Below, in pieces: positions 24,647 through 33,445 of a stretch of 54,704 nucleotides of DNA (its first letter is position 1; the number at the start of each line of letters is the position of its first letter). Under the pieces are notes generated by a model. It saw only the letters and a list, made by a program, of their open reading frames with translations. It did no database searches and was not told the DNA's origin. A program made the position numbers and the translations under genes. This DNA is from Actinomycetota bacterium (GTDB lineage: Bacteria > Actinomycetota > Coriobacteriia > Anaerosomatales > UBA912): assembly GCA_023488435.1 (NCBI GenBank), contig JAMDCK010000009.1:1-54704 (forward strand). The letters run 5' to 3'.

Positions 24647-25483
24647 CTAGAGAGCAAACAGATGGAATCCGACCGGCAGAGTTCTTGCGAATATAGACAC
24701 CAGAACGACCGCAAGAATCCCGGCCACAACCATCCAGGAAGCTGCTCGCGCCGATATCCCATGCCTGTACACCTTGACGAGATAGGTGCCAAAGATCGCC
24801 CATGCTACTCCCGACATCATCACACGGGGGTCAGCGAACCAGCCTTCGACGTCTGTCTCCACAGCCCGGATTATTCCGAGCAGTATGCCGGCGGTGTAGA
24901 TGGGGAAAGCAAGAGCGATGGCCTTTCGGGCCAGCGTCTGAGCCTGACTCAGGGATGGAAGTCGCTTGAACCAGCCGGTGGTCTGGTGGAGCTTCAGCTG
25001 GCGATCTTGGATAAGGTGGAACGCCGAAGCCAAAGCCCCAACTGCGAATCCTGCGTTCGCAAAGAGTATCAACCCGACATGAATGCCCACACGCCACGAG
25101 TCGACCAGGTCGAACTGCTGTGCGGTCAGGCCCTCATGTGCGGCACCCGACCGGGCCTGTGCGAACAAGAGCAAGGTCACCGCCGCCGGCACAAGTACCG
25201 TCCCGTAGAGGCCGATCTTCAGAAAATGATCGACAACAAGGTAAAGAAGCAGCATAGCCCACGCTAACAGCACCAGAGTGCTGTGTGATCCCGTCAGTTG
25301 TGTGGGATCCACCGGACGGACGCCAATGGCCAAAGTGAGCATGGCGAACGCAAAAATGGTGATAAGGCGGGCTCGGGTGCCTAGGACAGCACGCTCAGCA
25401 GTGATTCTGTAGATGAACAGAACGGTTGCAGCAATCAGCAGACCTAGGGCCAACCACCGAAAGATGACTGAAAGTTGCTCCAA
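24647..25483 (-). CDS. CcsA/HemX-family cytochrome c assembly membrane protein
   Basis: A 278-residue protein with about eight membrane helices. The layout and the conserved histidines near 'SHSTLVLLAWAMLLLYLVV', 'SWRVGIHVGLILFANAGFAV' and 'GWFADPRVMMSGVAWAIFG' (a loose tryptophan-rich motif) place it in the CcsA/ResC/CcmC/HemX group that handles heme at the membrane. HemX members typically stand next to hemA, as here. It lies between ccmD and the precorrin-2 dehydrogenase gene and so joins the cytochrome and heme parts of the run. The start is TTG with AAGGAGG 7 bases upstream. Whether it moves heme or controls HemA level cannot be told from sequence. Confidence 0.85.
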   Translation of the reverse strand: MEQLSVIFRWLALGLLIAATVLFIYRITAERAVLGTRARLITIFAFAMLTLAIGVRPVDPTQLTGSHSTLVLLAWAMLLLYLVVDHFLKIGLYGTVLVPAAVTLLLFAQARSGAAHEGLTAQQFDLVDSWRVGIHVGLILFANAGFAVGALASAFHLIQDRQLKLHQTTGWFKRLPSLSQAQTLARKAIALAFPIYTAGILLGIIRAVETDVEGWFADPRVMMSGVAWAIFGTYLVKVYRHGISARAASWMVVAGILAVVLVSIFARTLPVGFHLFAL

Positions 25484-25576
25484 AACGAACCTCCTTGGTG
25501 ATGCTCATATCTTATACGAACACACCGGAAAGTTCATTCGGCCGTTCTGAAGATCGGTTAGGCAGCGAGACCAGAG

Positions 25577-25765
25577 TTACTGGGAAGCCGAGCGACGCTC
25601 GATCGACTCCTCAAGCACGGTTATCTCCTTCTCGATCCTCATGAGTCTACGCAGCACCATGCTGATGTAAACCATGAGTGCAGCCCAGAGGATCGCATAC
25701 GCTGCGATGACGAACGGCGCATCGTGAAGCACCAGTGTGTATAGCTCTAGGTTACTCGCTTCCAT
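25577..25765 (-). CDS. ccmD: CcmD-like small membrane protein
   Basis: A 62-residue protein with one membrane helix ('FVIAAYAILWAALMVYISMV') followed by a charged amphipathic tail ('LRRLMRIEKEITVLEE'). Size, topology and position directly after ccmC match CcmD, which helps release holo-CcmE from the CcmABC complex. The ATG at 25765 has GGAG 6 bases upstream. Sequence conservation in CcmD is low, so the call rests mainly on context. Confidence 0.75.
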   Translation of the reverse strand: MEASNLELYTLVLHDAPFVIAAYAILWAALMVYISMVLRRLMRIEKEITVLEESIERRSASQ

Positions 25766-25795
25766 CAAGAACTCCTCTCGCTAGCTGACCAGCGT

Positions 25796-26557
25796 CTATA
25801 ATCCTGACTCGAACTTCTCCTTCAGTGCGGCTAGTCGCTCGCCCAGTCTTTCCTCTGTCATCCTGGCGACATAAATGGCGAACCCGACCATGAGCATTCC
25901 GGCCATCGCCACCAGGAAGGGAATTAGGTTGGATACAGCCATTGCCCCCTCATCGACGACCGGGTGACTGGCCGACGGTATCAACCGGGTCACTGCGAAG
26001 GAAATCGGTGCATTGATGACTGCAATGCACGAGTAGGCCGCAGCATATACCGCCCTCCGCTCCTCATCCTCGATCGAGTTTCGAAGAACGAAGTAGGCAA
26101 TGATCATCAATGTCATAATGAAATACGTGGTGAGCCTAGGCTCCCACTGCCACCAGACACCCCAAGCAGCGCGGGTCCAAATAACCCCTGTGATCATAGT
26201 CAGAACAACGAATACTAGCGTCGTCTCCATGGCTATCCGGCTCTTCGTGTCGTACTCCCTACGCCGCGTCATGAGGAATCGTATCGAAAAGAACGCGGCC
26301 ACACCGAAGACCAGGAACGATGCAAGCCCTACAGGCACGTGGAAGTAGAATATCTTCTGACTGAACCACGGCCGAGGGTAGACGAAGCCTTCTTCCGTGT
26401 GATCGATCGCCATAAAGACCGTGTCCGGTTTTTCGGGCAAGGTGATGGTGCTGGTATGCCTCTGGACCTCGGCGGTGGTGAACGCCATCACGAACGCTAC
26501 CGTGGTCAGCAATCCGCCGATTACGAGAAGCACTACTGCAATCTTGACCAGTTTCAA
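25796..26557 (-). CDS. ccmC: Heme exporter protein CcmC
   Basis: A 253-residue protein with six membrane helices. The heme-handling WWD motif is 'WGVWWQWEPRLTTYFIM', flanked by the conserved histidines in 'IFYFHVPVGLASF' and 'SASHPVV'. CcmC loads heme onto CcmE on the outer face of the membrane. The protein starts at TTG 26557 with GGAGG 7 bases upstream. It lies 35 bases after ccmB and 30 before ccmD. Confidence 0.93.
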   Translation of the reverse strand: MKLVKIAVVLLVIGGLLTTVAFVMAFTTAEVQRHTSTITLPEKPDTVFMAIDHTEEGFVYPRPWFSQKIFYFHVPVGLASFLVFGVAAFFSIRFLMTRRREYDTKSRIAMETTLVFVVLTMITGVIWTRAAWGVWWQWEPRLTTYFIMTLMIIAYFVLRNSIEDEERRAVYAAAYSCIAVINAPISFAVTRLIPSASHPVVDEGAMAVSNLIPFLVAMAGMLMVGFAIYVARMTEERLGERLAALKEKFESGL

Positions 26558-26592
26558 GTCACTGCCTCCTCAACTATACATCCAATGCCGGA

Positions 26593-27327
26593 TCAGGCTC
26601 CGATGACGAATTCGTACAGCGCATAGGCAGCCGCAATCATGACGACATCGTAAATCGCTATCATAGCCATTGCGGACCAGAACTGCTGCCCGGAATCAAC
26701 GCCTCCCAGCACTGCAACCGTGGTCGCCGACACACAGGCCATCAGCAACGGATACATGAGTGGAACGAACAGGACCGCGAGCACGAAATCCTTTCCCTTC
26801 GTGTTCACGGACATGGTAGCGAGGAGCGTGCCGACTCCCGCGATGCCAAGGGATCCGCCAAACAAAACCAAGGGAATCATCCACCACTCTCCGGCGTAAG
26901 ATCCTCCCTGGAGGAATAGGAACCCGAACACAGGGATGGTCAGAATCTGCACGATCAGCAAGAAGATGAGGTTCCCCACCATCTTGGCGAAGAAGATGAC
27001 CGGTCGATCGATGGGACTAAGCAGGAGCGCTTCTAGGCAGCCTTGATCCTTCTCATGCACCAGAGAGCGGTTCAGGCCCAGCATGCTAGTGAAGACGAAG
27101 GCCAGCCAAAGCAGGCCCGCTGCGATGTTGCGAGGATCGAAACCGGTTCCGGCCTGAGAAAGCGCCACCTGATAGATGACCATAGTAAGCAACGAATAGA
27201 TGCTCATCGTGGTGATCATCTCTTTGGTTCGCAACTCCATGACGATATCCTTGCGAAGGATCGCCTTGAACTGTCGCCAAGAAAGCGACCTCTGAGAGAC
27301 CGTGGCGACTTGAGTGGGCGCGCTCAT
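26593..27327 (-). CDS. ccmB: Heme exporter protein CcmB (ABC permease)
   Basis: A 244-residue protein with six membrane helices. The N-terminal 'FKAILRKDIVMELRTKEMI' and 'LNRSLVHEKDQGCLEALLLS' segments are typical of CcmB and face the ATPase. Together with CcmA and CcmC it forms the complex that frees holo-CcmE. The ATG overlaps the stop of ccmA by 4 bases, showing translational coupling. Confidence 0.93.
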   Translation of the reverse strand: MSAPTQVATVSQRSLSWRQFKAILRKDIVMELRTKEMITTMSIYSLLTMVIYQVALSQAGTGFDPRNIAAGLLWLAFVFTSMLGLNRSLVHEKDQGCLEALLLSPIDRPVIFFAKMVGNLIFLLIVQILTIPVFGFLFLQGGSYAGEWWMIPLVLFGGSLGIAGVGTLLATMSVNTKGKDFVLAVLFVPLMYPLLMACVSATTVAVLGGVDSGQQFWSAMAMIAIYDVVMIAAAYALYEFVIGA

Positions 27328-28052
27328 GCGACGCCCGTTCCTACGGTCGCCCTGAAGGTCGCGGCGAACTCGTTCTCATCGATCTGATCCTTGGGGAGGG
27401 AGAGAACAATCTTCCCTCGAGACAAGATAAGGGCGTGCGAGCACAGCTCCAAGCCCTTTGCCAGATCGTGGCTGATCATTATAAAAGTGTGATCCTGTCG
27501 GATCTGTCTGATGAGCGAGTCAAAGATCTCAACCGCATGAGGATCGAGGCCCGAGTATGGCTCGTCCAAGAACAAGACATCCGGACGATGCAAAAGCGAG
27601 CGTGCGATCGAAAGCCGTTGGAGCATCCCGCGGGAAAAGGTACGCACGAGGTCCATTCGGCGATGATCGAGTTCAACGGCCGCAAGTAACTCTCGCACCC
27701 TCTCTGTCGGCTGCGAGATGCAGTACATCTCCGCGAAGAACGTCAGGTTCTCCTCGGCGGATAAATCGGGGTAAAGTAGCGGATTGTGGCTGATGAGTCC
27801 AATGCGCTCCCGCAGCTTGACTGCGTCCTCGACAACGTCCAGGCCACAGACACTGGCCTTGCCCTTGGAGGGCGTCATCAGAGTGGTGAGGACCTTGACC
27901 AGCGTCGTCTTACCGGCACCGTTGGGCCCGAAGATTGACAGGAATGAGCCCGCCTCCAGAGAGAAGCTCACATCATCCAGTGCCTTGCGGGCGCCGAATG
28001 TCCGGGTCAGACCCTGGACATTGACGGCGCTTCCACAAGTGTTGTCAGCCAT
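27324..28052 (-). CDS. ccmA: Heme exporter ATP-binding protein CcmA
   Basis: A 242-residue ABC ATPase. Walker A is 'FGPNGAGKTTLVKVL', the signature region is 'TFSRGMLQRLSIARSLL' and Walker B is 'DVLFLDEPYSGLDPHA'. The switch histidine is in 'MISHDLAKG'. It powers release of holo-CcmE from CcmC. It starts 7 bases after ccmF and overlaps ccmB. The signature SRGM in place of LSGGQ is usual in this family. Confidence 0.93.
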   Translation of the reverse strand: MADNTCGSAVNVQGLTRTFGARKALDDVSFSLEAGSFLSIFGPNGAGKTTLVKVLTTLMTPSKGKASVCGLDVVEDAVKLRERIGLISHNPLLYPDLSAEENLTFFAEMYCISQPTERVRELLAAVELDHRRMDLVRTFSRGMLQRLSIARSLLHRPDVLFLDEPYSGLDPHAVEIFDSLIRQIRQDHTFIMISHDLAKGLELCSHALILSRGKIVLSLPKDQIDENEFAATFRATVGTGVA

Positions 28053-28059
28053 CTACTGG

Positions 28060-30174
28060 CTACCTTTTCTTTGCGGGCATAGCCTTGCGTGCGGCTAACT
28101 TGACAGGGTCATCCTCTCGCCTGGGCCACATCGCCCATGCTGCTCCAACGGTGAGCACTCCGAACCCGAACCACACCCACGAAATCAGAGGGTTGATCTT
28201 GACCTGAAGTACGACACGGCCGTCCTGAACGCCCTCGAAGACCATGAAGACATCTCGGAAGAACTCGACAACGACATCAGCATGAAGCTGGGTCTGCTGC
28301 TGCCTGAAGAACTCGACCTTGCCCGGGTCCGCAACACCCAGATGCTCTCCTTCGAAGTAGACATCGAAGATGGCGAATGTTCGAATGTCGCCGTTGTCCT
28401 TCTGATACTGATCGACTTCCCTGAGTATGAGGTCGTAGCCTCCGACGTTGATCTGGGCCCCTGGGACGTTCTCAACGGATGGCCTGGTTTGATCGACGTA
28501 CATCGAGGAGCCAATCAATCCAATCAGGATGATACCCATTCCAAGGTGAGCAATGTAACCGCCTGACTGCCTGCGAGCCTTCACCAAAATGTTGCCGAAA
28601 GCCTTCAGGTACGACTCGCTCTTAGCCTTGGCACGTTGCTTGGTCGCAGACACGAACAGGTAGATCGCTGAGGTGATCGCAAGTGCTCCGATTATGTTCC
28701 CGACGATCGAGTAGAAGATGATTAGCGGGACGGGCTCAAGAACTGAAGCGGAACCGGTCCTCATCAGGATTGGAAGTAGCTTGTAATACCAGATAGCTAG
28801 GAACGGAACGCTCAGCACTGCAGCGCTGATGATAGGCCACTTTATCCGTCGCCAGAAGTTCGCCTTGTCGGTTTTGAGCCACGACAACATCGGACAGATC
28901 GCCATGAGTAGCACGAATATCAGACCGAACGGATGGGCAAGCGCATCAAAGGTGTCCCGCCCATACACTTTCCCGCCGAAAGCCGGTGAGAGCGTCAATC
29001 CGACGATGACGATGGAGGACAGGGCCATGATTACGTTGGTGAAGTAGAAGGATGACTCCTTGGAAGTGAGTGACTCGAACTGATACTCGTTGCGGAACTC
29101 CGCACCCCGGTACCACAAGCCGTAGATAGCCAGCAGAAGCGGGATTATCATCATCGCGCCGAACATCCAAAGAGACAGCGGATCATCGGTCCAAGCATGA
29201 ACCGACTGGATGACTCCGGAGCGCACAATGAAGGTTCCCAGGATACAGGCAGAGAAGGTACCGGCCGCCATCATGATCGACCACCACTTGAAGCCCTCAC
29301 GTCGGCGATAGACTACGAAGCTGTGCATCAACGCCAGACCGGTCAGCTGAGGGATGAACGATGCGTTTTCGACCGGATCCCACGCCCAGTATCCACCCCA
29401 GCCAAGCACGACGTACGCCCAAACGGCTCCGATGCCGTTACCCAGTGCGAGAAACACCCATGCAAAGACGGTTATTCTGTCCGAACGAATGACCCAGTTC
29501 TTCGACCCGTCGTTGACGATCAGGGCTGCCATCGCGAATGCAAATGGCACCGTGAATCCTGCGTAGCCGATGAACAACGTAGGTGGATGTACGATCATCG
29601 CCCAGTGCTGCAGCATTGGATTCATCGCGGTCGTCGTTAGTAGCTCTCCCGTAGGACCGAACCACTCCGGCGGGGATACCTTGAACGGGAAGTGTCCATC
29701 GGTGAACAGCTTGGCAAGGAAGATGCCTTGTACGATGTTGATAACTGCGATGGCTATGTTAGATAGCCTGTCCATCTCCTGCATCCGCTTCCAGGCAACA
29801 TAGGATCCGAAGAGGGTAATCAGCCACATCCAGAACATGAACGAGCCCTCACGCCCTGCCCAGATAGCCGAGAACTGATACAGCCACCTGAGATTAGAGA
29901 CATCCGTTGGATGCTGTTGTGCGACGTACATGAAGGTGAAATCCTCGCGGAAGAACGCCAGCACGATGACGGCACAGGAGATCGTAGCGGCACCCATCGC
30001 TGCAAACGTCGCATAGTAACCTAGAGTGGTAGCCCCTTCCCCCTCCTTGGGTCCAAGTCTATGGCCCCAGAAAAGCGCGACTACCGAAACGACCGTGGAG
30101 ATCAGCGCTAGCGCCAAGAAAACGATTCCGAGTGTAATCATTGAGGTATGAACGCTCCCTTCGATCTGTTGCAT
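28060..30174 (-). CDS. ccmF: Cytochrome c heme lyase subunit CcmF
   Basis: A 704-residue membrane protein with many helices. The WWD motif is 'WGGYWAWDPVENASFIPQL', with conserved histidines in 'MLQHWAMIVHPPTLFIGYA' and 'GLALMHSFVVYRRR'. Residues about 560-660 form the extra-membrane domain before the last helix. CcmF takes heme from CcmE and attaches it to apocytochrome c. The ATG at 30174 lacks a clear ribosome site; ATG 30141, with GGGAG 14 bases upstream, is a shorter alternative. No ccmG or ccmH is present in this window. Confidence 0.93.
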   Translation of the reverse strand: MQQIEGSVHTSMITLGIVFLALALISTVVSVVALFWGHRLGPKEGEGATTLGYYATFAAMGAATISCAVIVLAFFREDFTFMYVAQQHPTDVSNLRWLYQFSAIWAGREGSFMFWMWLITLFGSYVAWKRMQEMDRLSNIAIAVINIVQGIFLAKLFTDGHFPFKVSPPEWFGPTGELLTTTAMNPMLQHWAMIVHPPTLFIGYAGFTVPFAFAMAALIVNDGSKNWVIRSDRITVFAWVFLALGNGIGAVWAYVVLGWGGYWAWDPVENASFIPQLTGLALMHSFVVYRRREGFKWWSIMMAAGTFSACILGTFIVRSGVIQSVHAWTDDPLSLWMFGAMMIIPLLLAIYGLWYRGAEFRNEYQFESLTSKESSFYFTNVIMALSSIVIVGLTLSPAFGGKVYGRDTFDALAHPFGLIFVLLMAICPMLSWLKTDKANFWRRIKWPIISAAVLSVPFLAIWYYKLLPILMRTGSASVLEPVPLIIFYSIVGNIIGALAITSAIYLFVSATKQRAKAKSESYLKAFGNILVKARRQSGGYIAHLGMGIILIGLIGSSMYVDQTRPSVENVPGAQINVGGYDLILREVDQYQKDNGDIRTFAIFDVYFEGEHLGVADPGKVEFFRQQQTQLHADVVVEFFRDVFMVFEGVQDGRVVLQVKINPLISWVWFGFGVLTVGAAWAMWPRREDDPVKLAARKAMPAKKR

Positions 30175-30241
30175 TGAGATGACATTGCACGCTCACGCAT
30201 CAGTTTGATGACCTGACTGTCCTCAAAGATGCGATGTATCA

Positions 30242-30913
30242 CTACTGCTCGGCCTTTGACAGCGCCACTGAAACTGCCACGAATGTCCCTTTGTCATCAA
30301 GCTCTCCGCCGAGAACCACCTGCGATCCGGAGTCCATGCCCTCAGGCAGTGCGCCCTCGTAGAACACGGGCACCACGCTGCCGCCGTCGGCAGAATTCTG
30401 GACACTGAAGCGGAACTCTTCGGTAATCGGAGCGATGCTACCGGCCACTACGAACCCGGTGACAACGCGATATCCTGGGGCGGTGTCGCCGAGGAGGTCG
30501 TCTACGCTAAGCGCCCCTTCGATTGATTCGTAGCGTGAGGGACACTGTGTGACCATGTCTTGGGATGTTATCTTGGCGCTCGCTTCATCCAGCGTACCGG
30601 TGATTATCGCCACAACTCCATCGCCGAATGTCGCAGGTACGGTTCCCTCATACTCGACGGTCAGCTGCGGCCCGTCGGTGGCGCCCTCGTTACGGATTGC
30701 GAAAATCATCGGGGTCGTCTTGCGATTCCACGAGCCATCAATGACGGTTCCGGTGACTCGTACCCTATCCCCAGCGTATTGCTCGTTTCCGGAGACTTCA
30801 CTGACGGTCTTCGAGTATGCCCCATCGGCGCCGGACCCAACGAGAATCGCTGCTACAGCGAACACGACAATGGCCGAGATGCCGATCAATCGATTCCGAG
30901 CACGCTTGTTCAC
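30242..30913 (-). CDS. ccmE: CcmE-like heme chaperone, Cys-type, with second OB-like domain
   Basis: A 223-residue protein with one N-terminal membrane anchor (residues 10-26) and an extracytoplasmic part. The first OB-fold domain runs to about residue 130 and ends in 'MVTQCPSRYE', the C-x3-Y heme-binding motif (C124, Y128) that replaces the H-x3-Y of proteobacterial CcmE in archaeal and some anaerobe proteins. A second stretch of about 90 residues (135-223) looks like another OB-type barrel ('GYRVVTGFVVAG' echoing 'GDRVRVTGTVIDG') without the Cys or His. Usual CcmE is about 150 residues. The start is GTG with AAAGGAG 9 bases upstream. It is the first gene of the ccm-hem run, downstream of a good promoter. 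Confidence 0.82.
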   Translation of the reverse strand: MNKRARNRLIGISAIVVFAVAAILVGSGADGAYSKTVSEVSGNEQYAGDRVRVTGTVIDGSWNRKTTPMIFAIRNEGATDGPQLTVEYEGTVPATFGDGVVAIITGTLDEASAKITSQDMVTQCPSRYESIEGALSVDDLLGDTAPGYRVVTGFVVAGSIAPITEEFRFSVQNSADGGSVVPVFYEGALPEGMDSGSQVVLGGELDDKGTFVAVSVALSKAEQ

Positions 30914-31034
30914 GGTATTCGACTCCTTTCATTGGACACACTTCGCCGCAGCGTAAGCGAACATCAGGGAGCCTTGACCGGGAGTGCTAGCCTGAGGAAC
31001 GCACCAATCTCTAAACTGCTGCCTGAACGGTCTG

Positions 31035-31063
31035 ATGATATCACCTATCGAGGCCTGCAACAA
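31035..31063 (-). promoter_or_regulatory. Promoter of the ccm-hem gene run
   Basis: The minus strand reads TTGTTG (31058-31063), 17 bases, then TATCAT (31035-31040), which is preceded by TGA to give an extended -10. The -10 matches 5 of 6 bases. The start of transcription would be about 115 bases before the ccmE GTG. It lies in the 180-base gap between the 'quinate dehydrogenase' gene and ccmE. Confidence 0.5.
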
Positions 31064-31075
31064 TCAGGAATCATT

Positions 31076-31109
31076 GCGATTCGTGACAGCAATTCATATG
31101 CCGAATCGC
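31076..31109 (-). other. Hairpin overlapping the 3' end of the quinate-dehydrogenase-like gene
   Basis: GCGATTCG and CGAATCGC form a perfect 8-base inverted repeat with an 18-base loop that spans the stop codon at 31094. No T-run follows, so it is not a standard intrinsic terminator. It may slow polymerase or protect the 3' end of the message. Confidence 0.35.
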
Positions 31110-32014
31110 TGGATATCCGGCCGAAAGCCCACGCTGGCTAGCAACTCAAGGTATCTTTGCTCCGAAAGCTCACCTTGGCGACCATCGAGGGCAACCAGAG
31201 CGGCCTCTATCACATTGGTGCCGAAAGACCTTCCCTCGAGTCTCGGAGTGCTGGTAACCAGCAGCTCTACACCTCGACTCCTGCACAGCTCGACATCGTC
31301 GGCTGTCGTGGTGTTGGTGATGATCCACTTCCCTGTCATGTCCTCAGGCATATGTCGTTTGATGTAGTGCCAGTCCCCAGCGATGACGTCGGCCCAACGG
31401 TATAGGCGTGAAATGGAGGGCTTAGGTTCGGGAGCTGGCACACTCCCGTTCGTCGATTGATAAAGCCATGCGAACGGCAGCTGGACCGCCACAGGAGTCA
31501 CTACCTTCACACAAGCCACCAGTGTCGACCATCTTCTGATTGGGAACGGAAGGCCAAGGGCGAACATCAGGTCCCCGAAGGCCATCTCGCATCCAGCATC
31601 GCGCAGAGCCTGCGCCATCCCCCATCTGTCCACCGCCGAAGTGACCAGGGCCTTCTTGCCCTTGAACTCCAGACCACATTCGTCGATCAAGTGACGCACG
31701 ACACCCGCCTCGACCGCCCCCTTCAGGCCGCTACCATCAACGATCGGGGTATTCCCTGCGGCGGCCTTGAGCTTCTTGGCGTCTCGGAAGTAATAGCGAC
31801 GCCCTGCCGCCTTGAGGTACATGTCGATTCCGCCCATGCCGAAGGCATCGACCTTGCCGTCCAACTCTCCGAGGATCTGTGCAGCGCGCTCGATTGAGCC
31901 GTCTGTACCGACTCGGCTGATGGTGAACATCTCTCCGCCAAGCTCGATCTCTAGGGTATGGTCCCTGGAGGAAGGCCCGATGGAGACTCCTACGACCTTC
32001 TTGATGCGGACCAC
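31094..32014 (-). CDS. 'Quinate 5-dehydrogenase'-family conserved protein
   Basis: A 306-residue protein of a family common in anaerobic Firmicutes and named quinate 5-dehydrogenase in databases, though I know of no direct evidence for that activity. The conserved N-terminal segment 'VVGVSIGPSSRDHTLEIELG' is followed by 'DAFGMGGIDMYLKAAGRRYY', 'NTPIVDGSGLKG' and a Rossmann-like 'KKALVTSAVDRWGMAQALRD'. Near the C-terminus are 'KWIITNTTTADDVELCRSRG' and 'TPRLEGRSFGTNVIEAALVA'. It overlaps the upstream HTH gene by 25 bases, starting at GTG 32014, so the two are coupled. No shikimate or quinate genes are near. Confidence is good for the family and low for the function. Confidence 0.65.
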   Translation of the reverse strand: MVRIKKVVGVSIGPSSRDHTLEIELGGEMFTISRVGTDGSIERAAQILGELDGKVDAFGMGGIDMYLKAAGRRYYFRDAKKLKAAAGNTPIVDGSGLKGAVEAGVVRHLIDECGLEFKGKKALVTSAVDRWGMAQALRDAGCEMAFGDLMFALGLPFPIRRWSTLVACVKVVTPVAVQLPFAWLYQSTNGSVPAPEPKPSISRLYRWADVIAGDWHYIKRHMPEDMTGKWIITNTTTADDVELCRSRGVELLVTSTPRLEGRSFGTNVIEAALVALDGRQGELSEQRYLELLASVGFRPDIQRFGI

Positions 32015-32604
32015 CTCTCCGCCTTGTCGGCTGCCTCACGCAGCACCGCGCTCACACGACCGCTGCGCCCCTGACCCGAGCGAGCGGACAGAACGTCGTC
32101 GAGGAGTGTTTCGAGTGCGACAAGATCCACCTCGACGTCCTCACGCAAAGGTGAGGTCCCGAGCGGAATGCCGATGACTTCAGCACCGAGGATGCGTTCG
32201 ACGAGGTCGATGCGCCAGTCGCTGGCCATCAGGACCACCAGGTCGAAGTCGCGTAGGGCCGCAAGTGTCTCCAGAAGCCGATTGAAGACGTCGTACCCCG
32301 ACGCCGACTCGACGTCTTCACGCTCCTTTTGCGAGAAGACGAGCACGAAATCCAAGCCTTTGCTCTCCGCAAGGGAGATGACAGGGTCGGCATTGGATAC
32401 CGGGAAGCCGACCAGGGCCACCTTGGGACCTCGGCGGACTTCGCCAAGCGACTCGAGGAAGGACACGAACGTGCGCTGCACCTTGTGGGAGCTAGCCACC
32501 TCTTCTTGCGTGGAGCCGTTCTCGCGGTCGGTGAGTATCTCGTCGATTACTGCGAAAAGCTTGTCTCGGCTGATGACTTTGTTGCCGATCCGGTAGAACC
32601 TCAT
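31990..32604 (-). CDS. HTH-containing conserved protein, partner of the quinate-dehydrogenase-like protein
   Basis: A 204-residue protein. The first 65 residues include a probable helix-turn-helix ('GSTQEEVASSHKVQRTFVSF'), and residues 65-170 look like an alpha/beta domain ('KVALVGFPVSNAD', 'LDFVLVFSQKEREDVE', 'DLVVLMASDWRIDLVERILG'). This suggests a transcription factor with a nucleotide- or ligand-binding domain. Its gene is overlapped by the next one and itself overlaps coaX by 4 bases (ATGA at 32601-32604), which fixes the start at 32604 rather than 32688. I do not recognise a characterised homologue. Its target is unknown, and autoregulation of this operon is possible. Confidence 0.6.
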   Translation of the reverse strand: MRFYRIGNKVISRDKLFAVIDEILTDRENGSTQEEVASSHKVQRTFVSFLESLGEVRRGPKVALVGFPVSNADPVISLAESKGLDFVLVFSQKEREDVESASGYDVFNRLLETLAALRDFDLVVLMASDWRIDLVERILGAEVIGIPLGTSPLREDVEVDLVALETLLDDVLSARSGQGRSGRVSAVLREAADKAERWSASRRS

Positions 32605-33386
32605 GAATCGATACCCTTGCTGCGCGCGTAGATGAGGAGCAGTCCCTTGAGCGTGAGGTCGACGTCGGAGTGCGTGATGGTGGCGCACAGAGGCCTCATA
32701 CGCTCAGCCAGACCACCGGTAGCGATGACCGGGGTCTCGGCGCCCAGCTCTTCCCATATGCGCCTGACCAACCCGTCGACCATCACCGCCTCGCCGAAGA
32801 CGAGTCCTGCCTGGATGCTCGATCGGGTGCTCGTCCCGATGACAGTCTCGGGCGCTTCGAGGTCAACGACGGATAGGCGCGCGGCCTTCTTGAAGAGCGC
32901 TTCGGCGCTGGTCTCCACACCAGGGGCGATAGCGCCACCGATGTACGCGCCCTCTGCATCTACTACGTCGAGCGTGGTCGCAGTCCCGAAGTCGACCACA
33001 ATCACCGGAGCCCCGAAGTCTTCGACTGCGGCAACGCTGTTGGCGATGCGATCGGCTCCAACCTCATGCGGGTTGTCATAGCGTATCGGCATGCCGGTCT
33101 TGACTCCGGGGCCGACAACAACGGGTGGCTGGCCAGTCGCATCGATCGCAAGTTCCTCGTAGGCGCCGGTCAGTCTGGGCACGACGCTAGCGATCACGAT
33201 CGCATCGATATCCCCCCAGGACCTCCCGTTCGCCGAGAGAAGAGCGGCGAGCTTTACCTTGAGCTCGTCTGTGGTCTGCATGGCGTCTGTCGATATCCGC
33301 CAGTGGGAGTGCAGCGTCGCCGAATCCGTGGTGCCAAAAAGCCCCAGCACGGTCTGTGTGTTGCCTATGTCAATCGTCAGGATCAT
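32601..33386 (-). CDS. coaX: Type III pantothenate kinase
   Basis: A 261-residue ASKHA-fold kinase that phosphorylates pantothenate, the first step of CoA synthesis. 'MILTIDIGNTQTVLGLF' is the P-loop-like start, 'NPHEVGADRIANSVAAVEDF' and 'VIVVDFGTATTLDVVDAEG' hold the catalytic aspartate and the phosphate-binding threonines, and 'YIGGAIAPGVETSAEALFKK' binds pantothenate. The ATG has GAGGA about 10 bases upstream. It heads a three-gene operon. The pantothenate genes panB and panC lie 15 kb away in the window. Confidence 0.94.
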   Translation of the reverse strand: MILTIDIGNTQTVLGLFGTTDSATLHSHWRISTDAMQTTDELKVKLAALLSANGRSWGDIDAIVIASVVPRLTGAYEELAIDATGQPPVVVGPGVKTGMPIRYDNPHEVGADRIANSVAAVEDFGAPVIVVDFGTATTLDVVDAEGAYIGGAIAPGVETSAEALFKKAARLSVVDLEAPETVIGTSTRSSIQAGLVFGEAVMVDGLVRRIWEELGAETPVIATGGLAERMRPLCATITHSDVDLTLKGLLLIYARSKGIDS

Positions 33387-33445
33387 GAGCTGGTCATCCT
33401 CAAATCAACAGTCAGTCCTCAGAAATAAGAGGCGTCCAACGTGCA

